64,000 nucleotides of DNA, taken from Pseudomonas migulae (GTDB lineage: Bacteria > Pseudomonadota > Gammaproteobacteria > Pseudomonadales > Pseudomonadaceae). The position numbers and the translations under genes are program-made. Shown here piece after piece: positions 29,128 to 38,583 of the stretch; the first letter of the stretch is position 1, and each line of letters opens with the position of its first letter. The notes under the pieces are model-generated. The model worked only from the letters and a program-made list of their open reading frames with translations, did no database searches and was not told the origin of the DNA. The stretch covers positions 6,002,501 through 6,066,500 of the forward strand of contig NZ_JALJWR010000001.1 in assembly GCF_024169315.1 (NCBI RefSeq), written 5' to 3'.

Positions 29128-30270
29128 ATGCTGATTGTTGCCGACGAAAATATTCCGCTGCTCGATGCCTTCTTCGAAGGTTTCGGCGAAATCCGCCGGG
29201 TGCCGGGACGTTCCATCGACCGCGCCACCGTCGAACAGGCCGATGTGTTGCTGGTGCGCTCGGTGACCAACGTCAATCGCTCATTGCTCGAAGGCAGCAA
29301 GGTGCGCTTCGTCGGCACCTGCACCATCGGCACCGATCACCTGGACCTCGATTACTTTCAGCAAACCGGTATCACCTGGTCCAGCGCTCCGGGCTGCAAT
29401 GCCCGTGGTGTGGTCGACTATGTGCTGGGCAGTTTGCTGACCCTCGCCGAAATCGAAGGCGCCGACCTCACTCAACGCACTTATGGCGTGGTGGGGGCGG
29501 GCGAAGTGGGCGGACGACTGGTCAAGGTCTTGCAAGGGCTGGGCTGGAACGTGCTGGTCTGCGATCCGCCACGGCAAGCCGCCGAAGGAGGGGGTTTCGT
29601 CAGCCTAGAGCAGATCGTTGAGCAGTGCGACGTCATCAGTCTGCACACACCATTGAAGAAACACGGTGCTGGAACGACCTGGCATCTGTTCGACAAAAAC
29701 CGTTTGAACCAGCTCAAGCCCGGTGCCTGGCTGATCAACGCCAGCCGCGGCCCGGTGGTGGATAACGCCGCCCTGTGCGAGGTGCTGCTGCAACGGGAAG
29801 ACCTGCAAGCAGTGCTGGACGTCTGGGAAGGCGAGCCCGAAGTCGACGTGGCACTGGCCGAACTCTGCGTGCTGGCGACGCCGCACATTGCCGGTTACAG
29901 CCTCGACGGCAAACAACGCGGGACGGCGCAGATCTATCAGGCGTACTGCGAATTTCTCGGGCAGCCGGCGCAGGTCAGCCTGAACGATTTGCTGCCGGCG
30001 CCCTGGTTGTCGCAAGTGACCTTGCACGCTGACAGCGATCCGGCCTGGGCGCTGGCGATGTTGTGCCGTGGTGTGTACGACCCGCGCCGCGACGATGCGG
30101 ATTTCCGCCGCAGTCTTGTAGGCAGTGTCAGCGAACAGCGTGCGGCGTTTGACGGGCTGCGCAAGCACTATCCATCGCGGCGGGAGATTGATGGGTTGCA
30201 GGTGCGGATTGAAGGGGATTCGCCGGCATTGCAGAAGATCGTGGCGGCGTTGGGTGCAACGGCTGTCTGA
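29128..30270 (+). CDS. pdxB: 4-phosphoerythronate dehydrogenase
   Basis: PdxB oxidises 4-phospho-D-erythronate in the deoxyxylulose-5-phosphate-dependent route to pyridoxal phosphate. The 380-residue protein has the D-2-hydroxyacid dehydrogenase fold with the NAD motif [16 protein letters not shown] near 120, and active-site segments [11 protein letters not shown] (Arg), LDVWEGEPE (Glu) and TPHIAGYS (His). The C-terminal PdxB-specific dimerisation domain ([13 protein letters not shown]) separates it from SerA. The ATG at 29128 has a strong AAAGGAG site. Confidence 0.95.
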   Translation: MLIVADENIPLLDAFFEGFGEIRRVPGRSIDRATVEQADVLLVRSVTNVNRSLLEGSKVRFVGTCTIGTDHLDLDYFQQTGITWSSAPGCNARGVVDYVLGSLLTLAEIEGADLTQRTYGVVGAGEVGGRLVKVLQGLGWNVLVCDPPRQAAEGGGFVSLEQIVEQCDVISLHTPLKKHGAGTTWHLFDKNRLNQLKPGAWLINASRGPVVDNAALCEVLLQREDLQAVLDVWEGEPEVDVALAELCVLATPHIAGYSLDGKQRGTAQIYQAYCEFLGQPAQVSLNDLLPAPWLSQVTLHADSDPAWALAMLCRGVYDPRRDDADFRRSLVGSVSEQRAAFDGLRKHYPSRREIDGLQVRIEGDSPALQKIVAALGATAV

Positions 30271-30286
30271 AGACCGAGTTGGCCCC

Positions 30287-30369
30287 TTTCGCGGGCAAGC
30301 CTCACTCCTGCAGGGTTGCCCCAATTTCGAAATCGCGCCGATCCTGTAGGAGCGAGGCTTGCCCGCGAA
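30287..30369. repeat. REPIN (GAGCGAGGC type)
   Basis: Inverted arms 30287-30313 and 30344-30369 after the pdxB stop. The left arm has diverged (CCTCACTCCTGCAG). Confidence 0.82.
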
Positions 30370-30401
30370 TGGCCGCACCGCAACCCTGGATCAGCACCCA
30401 C

Positions 30402-30427
30402 AAAAAACCCGGCCATCAGGGCCGGGT
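30402..30427 (-). terminator. Terminator of the 59-residue protein gene
   Basis: Perfect 8-bp stem ACCCGGCC/GGCCGGGT (30407-30414 with 30420-30427), followed on the minus strand by a run of six T, 20 bases past the stop codon. Confidence 0.88.
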
Positions 30428-30446
30428 CAAGAAGACGGTGGCTATA

Positions 30447-30626
30447 TCAATCTTGTTTGGCAGGCTTGACCAATCGCTTCTCCAGTTCGCGGCAGGCGTC
30501 CTGGATCATGGTTTCAGTGATCGGTACTTCGTCGCCTTTTTCGTCAATGATTGAGCAACCCAGAGACTGATCTGGCTGTGTGCGGATCACTTGAATCTTG
30601 TCATCGCTGCTGTGTTGCAAGGACAT
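30447..30626 (-). CDS. Small hypothetical protein, 59 residues
   Basis: This small gene reads MSLQHSSDDKIQVI to LVKPAKQD and has a GAGGAG ribosome site eight bases before the ATG and its own terminator 20 bases after the stop, which argues for a real gene. The product is soluble and acidic-to-neutral, with no signal peptide or membrane helix, one cysteine in LGCSIIDE and one in QDACRELEKR. I recall similar short proteins annotated only as hypothetical in Pseudomonas. No function can be given. It lies convergent to pdxB and divergent from the ABC exporter. Confidence 0.8.
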   Translation of the reverse strand: MSLQHSSDDKIQVIRTQPDQSLGCSIIDEKGDEVPITETMIQDACRELEKRLVKPAKQD

Positions 30627-30880
30627 GGCCTGTCTCCTCTTCAGGTTGTGTACTTACTGTAGAACCGCCAGGTGACCGGGCTGTGACAATTCCCTGCGAT
30701 CTTTCGAAGCGGCAATACCAGTCCACCAGAAATACCGTAACGTTGCCACCCGGACTTTAGACCAATAGCGTCTAGGGTCTGGTCGTTGCGGTCATAATTA
30801 ACCTGACTCATTGTGATTTACAGAGTTCCCCCCCATTGAGCGGTATAGCCGGCCCTTAACTTGTGAAATGGAAAACCCCG

Positions 30881-32665
<1,785 letters not shown>

Positions 32666-32688
32666 GTAACCGATCAAGTAGAGCACCA

Positions 32689-32727
32689 AAAAAAATGCCC
32701 ACATCAATCGATGCGGGCATTTTTTTC
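32689..32727. terminator. Bidirectional terminator between the ABC exporter and slt
   Basis: ATGCCC/GGGCAT hairpin with an inner CAT/ATG pairing and A8/T7 runs on both sides. It lies between convergent genes and can serve both. Confidence 0.88.
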
Positions 32728-32744
32728 AGTGCTTCAAAGCAGGC

Positions 32745-34673
32745 TCATTGATCATCAAAATACCGCTCATGCCAATCCACCAACGGCTGTGGCGAGTTGA
32801 GCTTCTGGCCGTAGATCACCGAGTACGACAGCACGTTCTGCACGTACTGGCGGGTTTCGTCGAACGGGATGCTTTCCACCCAGACGTCGAAACTCAGGTG
32901 ATCCGCGCCGCGCAGCCACTGACGCACGCGACCCGGGCCGGCGTTGTAGGCGGCTGACGCGAGGACCCGGTTGCCGTTGAACTGACTGTGAACCTGGCTC
33001 AGGTAAGCGGCACCGAGCTGGATGTTCTTGTCCGGATCGAACACCTGCTGCGGCGAGGCCAGGGGAATGCTGAACTTGCGCGCGGTTTCCTTGGCGGTGC
33101 CGGGCATCAGTTGCATCAGGCCGCTGGCGCCGACGCCGGAGCGGGCGTCGTCCATGAAGGCGCTTTCCTGGCGGGTGATGGCGAATACCCAGCTCGAGTG
33201 CAGGCCACGGACCTTGGCTTCGCGCACCAGGGTTTCGCGGTGGGCCATCGGGAAGCGGATGTCCAGGTCGTCCCAGTACTGCGCCTGACTGATGGTGCGG
33301 ATCGCCGGGAAATACCATTTCAGGTCGTAGGCCAGTTTCGCCTGGGCGACCATTTCATCGCGGTTGAAGTGGCGGCTGACGTGATACCACTCGCGACGAC
33401 CGTCAACGATCTGCCCGCGTGCGTGGAATTCCAGGGCGCGACGTACACCCGGCGTGTTGCGCACTTTGTTGATCAGCGCCTGGCTAAGCACCAGCGGCTT
33501 GTTATTCAGCGAGTACGGCAGCTGCGAGCGATCAGCGGCGAGGAAGCCGTAGAAATCACGCTCACGGGCGAGGCCTTTGTAAAGCGTCTGCGCTTCCGGG
33601 TTCTGCGGTTGCGCCAGTTCCAGGCTGCGGGCCTGCCAGTAGCGCCAGCGGTTGGTGGTCGCCAGATCCTGTGGCAAGCGGCGGGTCAACTGATAGGCAT
33701 CGTCCCAGCGGGCCAGGCGCAACAGCAGACGCAAGCGCCATTCGGACACCGTGTTGTCGCGCAATTCCGGGTCGTACTTGGTCATCACGTCCAGCGCCCG
33801 GCCGTCGAAACGTTTGGCGAGGGTCAGCCCGATTTCCCGGGCGATCGCGACTTTTTCATCACGGGAGAAATGCATGCTGCTGGCATAACCGTCGAGCAAT
33901 TCCATCGCCTTATCCGGGTCTTGCTTGGCCAGGCGGCGCAGGCCGAGGCTGACGATGTCGGACATTGGTTCATCGGCCGGGGTGAAGCGCGACGGTTGAT
34001 TGAGCAGTTCAGGTTTCTGCGCCACATCCACCAGCAAGCGACCGCGCGGGGCGAGGGTGGTCAGGCCGTTGACCAGGCTGTTGGCCAGCGGATAGTTGCG
34101 CGCCTGGGCGGCAAGCTTCGCGCGCTCCCAGCGTTTCTGTTCGGTCAGTTGGCCTTCAGCCGCCCAGGCGCCAAACAGGCCGTCGCACGCGGCAGGCAGG
34201 GATTTACCGGTCAGCCAGAGTTTGTTCGCGTTGGCGTAGCCTTCGGATTTCTGGTTGTGCCCGATCTGGTACTGCGCGTTCAGGCAGTCCAGTTCGGTGA
34301 AATTCAGCTTGGGGTCGTAGTACTTGACGAAGGTCGCCCAGTCGCCACGGTCGGCCAGCCAGCGCAACCAGCGCAACTTCATCCAGTTGGCTTGCGGCAG
34401 GTCACCGTGTTCGGCGAGAAATTTCTCGATCTCGGCGTTGCTCGCGGTTTTCAGGCGCGCGGTCAGTTCGTCGTAGGCCAGGTACGGCTCCAGCGGGTAG
34501 TCGCTGAGTGCCTGGCTGTAACGGAAATAAGGGCCGGTATCGCCCTTGGCCAGCGCTCGCTTGGCTTCATCGTAATACTGGCGCTGGGTGGACAGGTCCA
34601 CGGCCTGGGCGGTTTGAACGGCAGTGGCAGTAAGAAGAAAACAGGATAAAAGACTGAAAAGGCGACTGCGCAT
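32745..34673 (-). CDS. slt: Soluble lytic murein transglycosylase Slt
   Basis: Slt cleaves peptidoglycan glycan strands, leaving 1,6-anhydroMurNAc ends, in the periplasm. The 642-residue precursor begins with a signal peptide (MRSRLFSLLSCFLLTATAVQ, cut after AQA), then a long superhelical U/L-domain, and a C-terminal lysozyme-like domain with the catalytic glutamate in FAITRQESAFMDDARS and the motifs GLMQLMPGTAK and NIQLGAAYLSQV. I chose the ATG at 34673 because it gives a clean signal peptide; an ATG eight codons earlier exists. Its products feed the NagZ recycling route encoded further along. Confidence 0.94.
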   Translation of the reverse strand: MRSRLFSLLSCFLLTATAVQTAQAVDLSTQRQYYDEAKRALAKGDTGPYFRYSQALSDYPLEPYLAYDELTARLKTASNAEIEKFLAEHGDLPQANWMKLRWLRWLADRGDWATFVKYYDPKLNFTELDCLNAQYQIGHNQKSEGYANANKLWLTGKSLPAACDGLFGAWAAEGQLTEQKRWERAKLAAQARNYPLANSLVNGLTTLAPRGRLLVDVAQKPELLNQPSRFTPADEPMSDIVSLGLRRLAKQDPDKAMELLDGYASSMHFSRDEKVAIAREIGLTLAKRFDGRALDVMTKYDPELRDNTVSEWRLRLLLRLARWDDAYQLTRRLPQDLATTNRWRYWQARSLELAQPQNPEAQTLYKGLARERDFYGFLAADRSQLPYSLNNKPLVLSQALINKVRNTPGVRRALEFHARGQIVDGRREWYHVSRHFNRDEMVAQAKLAYDLKWYFPAIRTISQAQYWDDLDIRFPMAHRETLVREAKVRGLHSSWVFAITRQESAFMDDARSGVGASGLMQLMPGTAKETARKFSIPLASPQQVFDPDKNIQLGAAYLSQVHSQFNGNRVLASAAYNAGPGRVRQWLRGADHLSFDVWVESIPFDETRQYVQNVLSYSVIYGQKLNSPQPLVDWHERYFDDQ

Positions 34674-34886
34674 GAGACGTCCGGGCAGAGAAATCATGAC
34701 AAGTGCAGGCTTGGGCCGCACTGAATAATCTGTAGCTTAGCCTTTTGCCAGTAGCGGGCGAAAGCTTTGCAGGTCTGTCAGCATCAGTTCGCAACATTTG
34801 TCATGCAGAGTGCCGTGAAGGTGAAATTGCCGGCCTTCTGAAGCCTCAAGTCAGGTAGAATGCGCGCCCGGTTTTTGGAGAAGCTC

Positions 34887-36806
34887 ATGACCCTGCTCAA
34901 ATTCAGCGATGTGTCCCTTGCTTTCGGCGCTATGCCGTTGTTGGACAAGGTGTCCTGGCAGATCGCCCGTGGTGAGCGGGTGTGCATCATCGGCCGCAAT
35001 GGCACTGGCAAGTCCAGCATGATGAAGCTCGTCAAGGGCGACCAGAAGGCCGACGAAGGCTCCGTTTGGCGCGCACCCGGCCTCAAGATTGGCGAATTGC
35101 CGCAAGAATTGCCGGTAGCCGACGAGCGGACCGTGTTCGACGTGGTTGCTGAAGGCCTGGACGGTGTCGGCGAACTGCTCGCGCAGTATCACCACCTGAG
35201 CCAGAACATCGTCACCGACGCTGACCTGGACAAACTGATGCACGTCCAGCACGACCTCGAAGCCCGTGACGGCTGGCGCTTGCAGCAACTGGTCGACAGC
35301 ACGTTGAGCCGCCTGCAGTTGCCGGCCGACAAGACTCTTGCCGAATTGTCCGGCGGCTGGCGTCGCCGCGTCCTGCTGGCGCAGGCGCTGGTGTCCGAGC
35401 CGGATCTGCTGCTGCTCGACGAACCGACCAACCACCTGGACATCGGTGCAATTGCCTGGCTCGAAGAAGCGCTGAAGGATTTCCAGGGCGCCGTGCTGTT
35501 CATCACGCACGACCGTTCCTTCCTGCAGAACCTCGCGACCCGCATCCTCGAACTGGATCGCGGCGGCCTGATCGACTGGAACGGCGACTACGCCAGTTTC
35601 CTCGTGCACAAGGAAGCCTCGCTGGCGGCTGAAGAAACCGCCAACGCGCTGTTCGACAAGAAGCTGGCCCAGGAAGAAGTCTGGATCCGTCAGGGCATCA
35701 AGGCCCGTCGCACCCGTAACGAAGGCCGCGTGCGTGCACTGAAAGCCCTGCGCGTCGAGCGTAGCGAGCGTCGTGAGCGCACCGGCAAGGCCAACATTCA
35801 GCTGGATACCGCTGACAAGTCCGGCAAACAGGTGATGGTCCTCGAGAACGTGAGTTTCGCTCACCCGGGCGGCCCGTTCCTGATCAAGGATTTCTCGATG
35901 GTCCTGACGCGCGGCGACCGTATCGGTCTGCTCGGCGCCAACGGTACCGGCAAGACCACACTGCTGAAGCTGATGCTCAGCGGTCTGCAGCCAACCAGCG
36001 GCACAGTGGAAGAGGGCACGCGCATCGACGTGGCGTACTTCGACCAGTTGCGTCATCAGCTGGACCTGGAAAAGACCGTGATCGACAACGTGGCCGAAGG
36101 TCGCGACTTCATCGATATCGATGGTCAGAGCCGTCACGTGTTGAGCTACCTCGGCGACTTCCTGTTCAGCCCGCAGCGTGCCCGCACGCCGGTCAAGGCG
36201 CTGTCGGGTGGTGAGCGTGCGCGTCTGTTGCTGGCGAAACTGTTCAGCAAGCCGGCGAACCTGCTGGTCCTCGACGAGCCGACCAACGACCTCGACGTGG
36301 AAACACTCGAACTGCTGGAAGAGGTCTTGCTGACCTTCAACGGCACCGTACTGATGGTCAGCCACGACCGGGCATTCCTCGACAACGTGGTCACCAGCAC
36401 GCTGGTCTTCGAAGGTGAGGGCAAGGTTCGCGAATACGTCGGTGGTTATCAGGACTGGCTGCGTCAGGGCGGTTCGCCGCGCCTGCTGGGCGTGACCGAG
36501 AGCAAGTCCGGCAAGGCCGACCTGACGTCGGCGGTCGTGACGGCTGAGGCTGCACCCGTGGCGGCAGTGGTCGAAGCCCCAGTGACGAAGAAAAAACTCA
36601 GCTACAAATTGCAGCGTGAGCTGGAAATGTTGCCGGCGCAGATCGAAGCCATGGAACAGCAGATCGCAGTCGTCGAGGCCCAGATGGCCGATGCCGGCTT
36701 CTATCAGCGTCCTGCTGCCGAAACCGCCGCGGTGATCGCTCAGTTGGAGCAGTTGCAGGCTGAACTCGACGTCATGGTCGAGCGTTGGGCCGAGCTGGAC
36801 GCCTGA
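34887..36806 (+). CDS. uup: ABC-F family ATPase Uup
   Basis: Uup is a cytosolic ABC-F protein with two ATPase domains and no membrane part; the family acts on ribosomes and Uup also affects transposon excision and branched DNA. The 639-residue product has Walker A sites GRNGTGKSS and GANGTGKTT, signatures LSGGWRRRVLLAQALV and LSGGERARLLLAKLF, Walker B LLLLDEPTNHLD and LLVLDEPTNDLD, and a C-terminal coiled coil after an alanine-rich linker (Uup C-terminal DNA-binding domain). The ATG at 34887 has TGGAG six bases upstream. Confidence 0.94.
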   Translation: MTLLKFSDVSLAFGAMPLLDKVSWQIARGERVCIIGRNGTGKSSMMKLVKGDQKADEGSVWRAPGLKIGELPQELPVADERTVFDVVAEGLDGVGELLAQYHHLSQNIVTDADLDKLMHVQHDLEARDGWRLQQLVDSTLSRLQLPADKTLAELSGGWRRRVLLAQALVSEPDLLLLDEPTNHLDIGAIAWLEEALKDFQGAVLFITHDRSFLQNLATRILELDRGGLIDWNGDYASFLVHKEASLAAEETANALFDKKLAQEEVWIRQGIKARRTRNEGRVRALKALRVERSERRERTGKANIQLDTADKSGKQVMVLENVSFAHPGGPFLIKDFSMVLTRGDRIGLLGANGTGKTTLLKLMLSGLQPTSGTVEEGTRIDVAYFDQLRHQLDLEKTVIDNVAEGRDFIDIDGQSRHVLSYLGDFLFSPQRARTPVKALSGGERARLLLAKLFSKPANLLVLDEPTNDLDVETLELLEEVLLTFNGTVLMVSHDRAFLDNVVTSTLVFEGEGKVREYVGGYQDWLRQGGSPRLLGVTESKSGKADLTSAVVTAEAAPVAAVVEAPVTKKKLSYKLQRELEMLPAQIEAMEQQIAVVEAQMADAGFYQRPAAETAAVIAQLEQLQAELDVMVERWAELDA

Positions 36807-36821
36807 TTGATCCTGCAATAA

Positions 36822-36857
36822 AAAAGCCCGGCGTTCAGTGATGAGCGCCGGGCTTTT
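36822..36857 (+). terminator. Terminator of uup
   Basis: AAAAGCCCGGCG/CGCCGGGCTTTT hairpin with a short loop, 15 bases past the uup stop, flanked by A and T runs. Confidence 0.9.
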
Positions 36858-36893
36858 CGTATGGAATACAGTTGGCAGGCTGGCACAGATCAA

Positions 36894-37000
36894 AATGTGG
36901 GAGCGGGCTTGCTCGCGAAAGCGGTGTATCAATCAACATTGAAGTCGGCTGATATACCGCTTTCGCGAGCAAGTCGAATCGTCGCACCGCCGCTCCCATA
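36894..37000. repeat. REPIN with an interrupted right arm
   Basis: The left arm (36894-36923) is a normal GAGCGGGCTTGCTCGCG element. The right arm starts at 36957 but after GCGAGCAAG it is broken by 17 unrelated bases (TCGAATCGTCGCACCGC) before CGCTCCCATA resumes. Confidence 0.8.
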
Positions 37001-37013
37001 CTGGTCCGTATTG

Positions 37014-37454
37014 TCAGCTTTTGTTTTGCAGGCGCACTGCAAGTACATCGCAAGGCGCGCCATGCAGCACGTCGTTGGCGGTGGATCCCAGCAATAGCGC
37101 CAGACCGTGCCGGCCATGACTGCCCACCACGATCAGGTCGCAGGTTTGTTCCTTGGCCAGGTGATGAATCTCCTGGCGCGGCTGGCCGTAGGTCAGGTGG
37201 CTGTATTCCTTGGAGAGTTCAGGGTACTTCACGATCAATCGGTCCAGTCGCTCCTTGGCCTGGTCGAACTGCTGTTGTTGCAGTTGTGACAGGTCCATCG
37301 GCACGTCACCCCCGAAAGCCATGGCCATGGGTTCGACAATGTGCACCAGGGACAACTTCGCGCCATTGCTCACTGACAACTCGCGAGCACGGTGAATGAC
37401 AGGGTCGCACTCTTCGGTCAGGTCTACAGCGACCAGAATGTGGTTGTAGGGCAT
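37014..37454 (-). CDS. Universal stress protein (UspA family)
   Basis: The 146-residue product is a single Usp domain: the opening ILVAVDLTEECDPVIHRA and the ATP-binding glycine pattern GSHGRHGLALLLGSTANDVLHGAPCDVLAVR near the C-terminus (G-x2-G-x9-GS type). Such proteins bind ATP and are induced in stress or oxygen limitation; the exact role is unknown. The ATG at 37454 has AGGAGGAG directly upstream, a strong site. It is divergent from the next gene by 103 bases. Confidence 0.92.
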   Translation of the reverse strand: MPYNHILVAVDLTEECDPVIHRARELSVSNGAKLSLVHIVEPMAMAFGGDVPMDLSQLQQQQFDQAKERLDRLIVKYPELSKEYSHLTYGQPRQEIHHLAKEQTCDLIVVGSHGRHGLALLLGSTANDVLHGAPCDVLAVRLQNKS

Positions 37455-37557
37455 GAGGTGCTCCTCCTGAGGATGCAATATTGGTAAGTATGGCTGGTTT
37501 CAAGCGCATTGTTTTCAAAGTGACTCAAAGCGCCCATCAAGAATCGGGAGTACAGAT

Positions 37558-37995
37558 ATGACGGTCTGGATAGTGGTGTCAATCCTGTTGGTGGTGCTGA
37601 GCCCGCTGGCATGGCTGCGACCGTCCCGTGGTCAGAGCGGCCGCATGGCCCTGCGCATGGAGGCGCGGCGCATCGGGCTGGCCATGCAACTGGCGCCTCA
37701 GGAGTGGCCGCACTGGCTGAGCCAGGAGCCGCCGAGCCCCTGCGCGCAGTACCATCGACCGCGTCGCGGCAATCAGCCGGCGTGCTGGAGTTACTGGCAG
37801 AAGTCGCCAGGCGTGTGGGTGAATCAGTGGCAGGAGGTCTGCGAGGATCAAGCGCTGCTCAATCATTTCGAAAAATTGCCGGCCAACGTCTACAAGGTCG
37901 AAGCCGACAAGCAGATGATCACGTTGTATTGGGGCGAGAAGGGCGAAGCGGCGGTTTTGCAACAAATCGATGCCACCCTCAAAGCACTCGCTTGA
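37558..37995 (+). CDS. Conserved hypothetical membrane-anchored protein
   Basis: The 145-residue protein starts with one membrane helix (MTVWIVVSILLVVLSPLAWL) and continues with a basic, tryptophan-rich soluble domain (HWLSQEPPSPCAQYHRPRRG, CWSYWQKSPGVWVNQWQEVC) holding three cysteines, and an alpha/beta-like C-terminal part. No known catalytic motif is visible. I recall a similar hypothetical gene beside the universal stress gene in other pseudomonads. The location of the soluble part, cytoplasmic by the positive-inside rule, is an inference. Confidence 0.78.
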   Translation: MTVWIVVSILLVVLSPLAWLRPSRGQSGRMALRMEARRIGLAMQLAPQEWPHWLSQEPPSPCAQYHRPRRGNQPACWSYWQKSPGVWVNQWQEVCEDQALLNHFEKLPANVYKVEADKQMITLYWGEKGEAAVLQQIDATLKALA

Positions 37996-38006
37996 AACCC
38001 GATCCC

Positions 38007-38079
38007 TTGTAGGAGCGAGGCTTGCCCGCGAAGGCGTCCTGCCTGACACATCGCTTTCGCGGGCAAGCCTCGCTCCTAC
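38007..38079. repeat. REPIN (GAGCGAGGC type)
   Basis: Inverted arms 38007-38038 and 38050-38079 with the core GAGCGAGGCTTGCCCGCG and a very short spacer. Confidence 0.87.
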
Positions 38080-38093
38080 TGTTGTTTCCAGGC

Positions 38094-38123
38094 AATAAAA
38101 AGCCCGACATCCATCATCGGGCT
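38094..38123 (-). terminator. Orphan minus-strand terminator upstream of fadB
   Basis: AGCCCGA/TCGGGCT stem (38101-38107 with 38117-38123) followed on the minus strand by TTTTTATT. No minus-strand coding gene lies within 4 kb upstream on that strand, so it may end a small RNA. Confidence 0.6.
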
Positions 38124-38583
38124 GGAGTTGGCCAGGCAGGCCGGTAATTCGCTGTGGGCTGATCTTACGCCGGGCATTCGCCGACGCGTTCAAATTTTTT
38201 CCTCAATCTCCCGCCCAGCGTAGCCCGTTAAACAAAGGCTGCCGCGAATTAGGGCGACTTTTCTAACTATTGATTCTATGAATGGCCTCACATGCATCCG
38301 CGTGTTGCAGGTACTCGTGGTACGGAAATGACCGGAAAGTCGCGTTTCAACCCGTATTTTGGGCGATTGACAATTGCCGGAAATTCCGTGAAGGTGGCGT
38401 ACCCAAATCAAACGGGCGTATGAATTGAGCGTTTGCATTGCAGACCGCTCCTACAGAATCCCGACTATCGCGTTGGCGGGTGTGCCGGGTGGATTGGCGT
38501 AGCATCGACGTTAAACGTCCTGCCGAGCCATTCGCCTGCGTCCGACGTGTACTGTTCAGCTTCCATATCGTGGAGATCAGTTG

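Larger units (their letters stand above)
37996..38583. other. Long intergenic region upstream of fadB
   Basis: This 588-base stretch holds a REPIN (38007-38079), a minus-strand terminator (38094-38123) that has no gene to serve, and about 460 bases of lower-GC sequence before fadB. Two PsrA-like half sites (CAAAC at 38409-38413, GTTTG at 38431-38435) are too far apart to make a normal operator. Confidence 0.6.

Noticed and set aside
34851..36932. 693-codon open frame on the minus strand opposite uup
   Set aside because: Same shadow composition; uup carries complete ABC motifs on the plus strand.
38409..38435. PsrA operator upstream of fadB
   Set aside because: CAAAC and GTTTG half sites are 17 bases apart, while known PsrA sites have 2-4 bases between halves.
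38190..38438. 82-codon minus-strand frame upstream of fadB
   Set aside because: No good ribosome site or recognisable composition; the orphan terminator nearby fits a non-coding RNA better.
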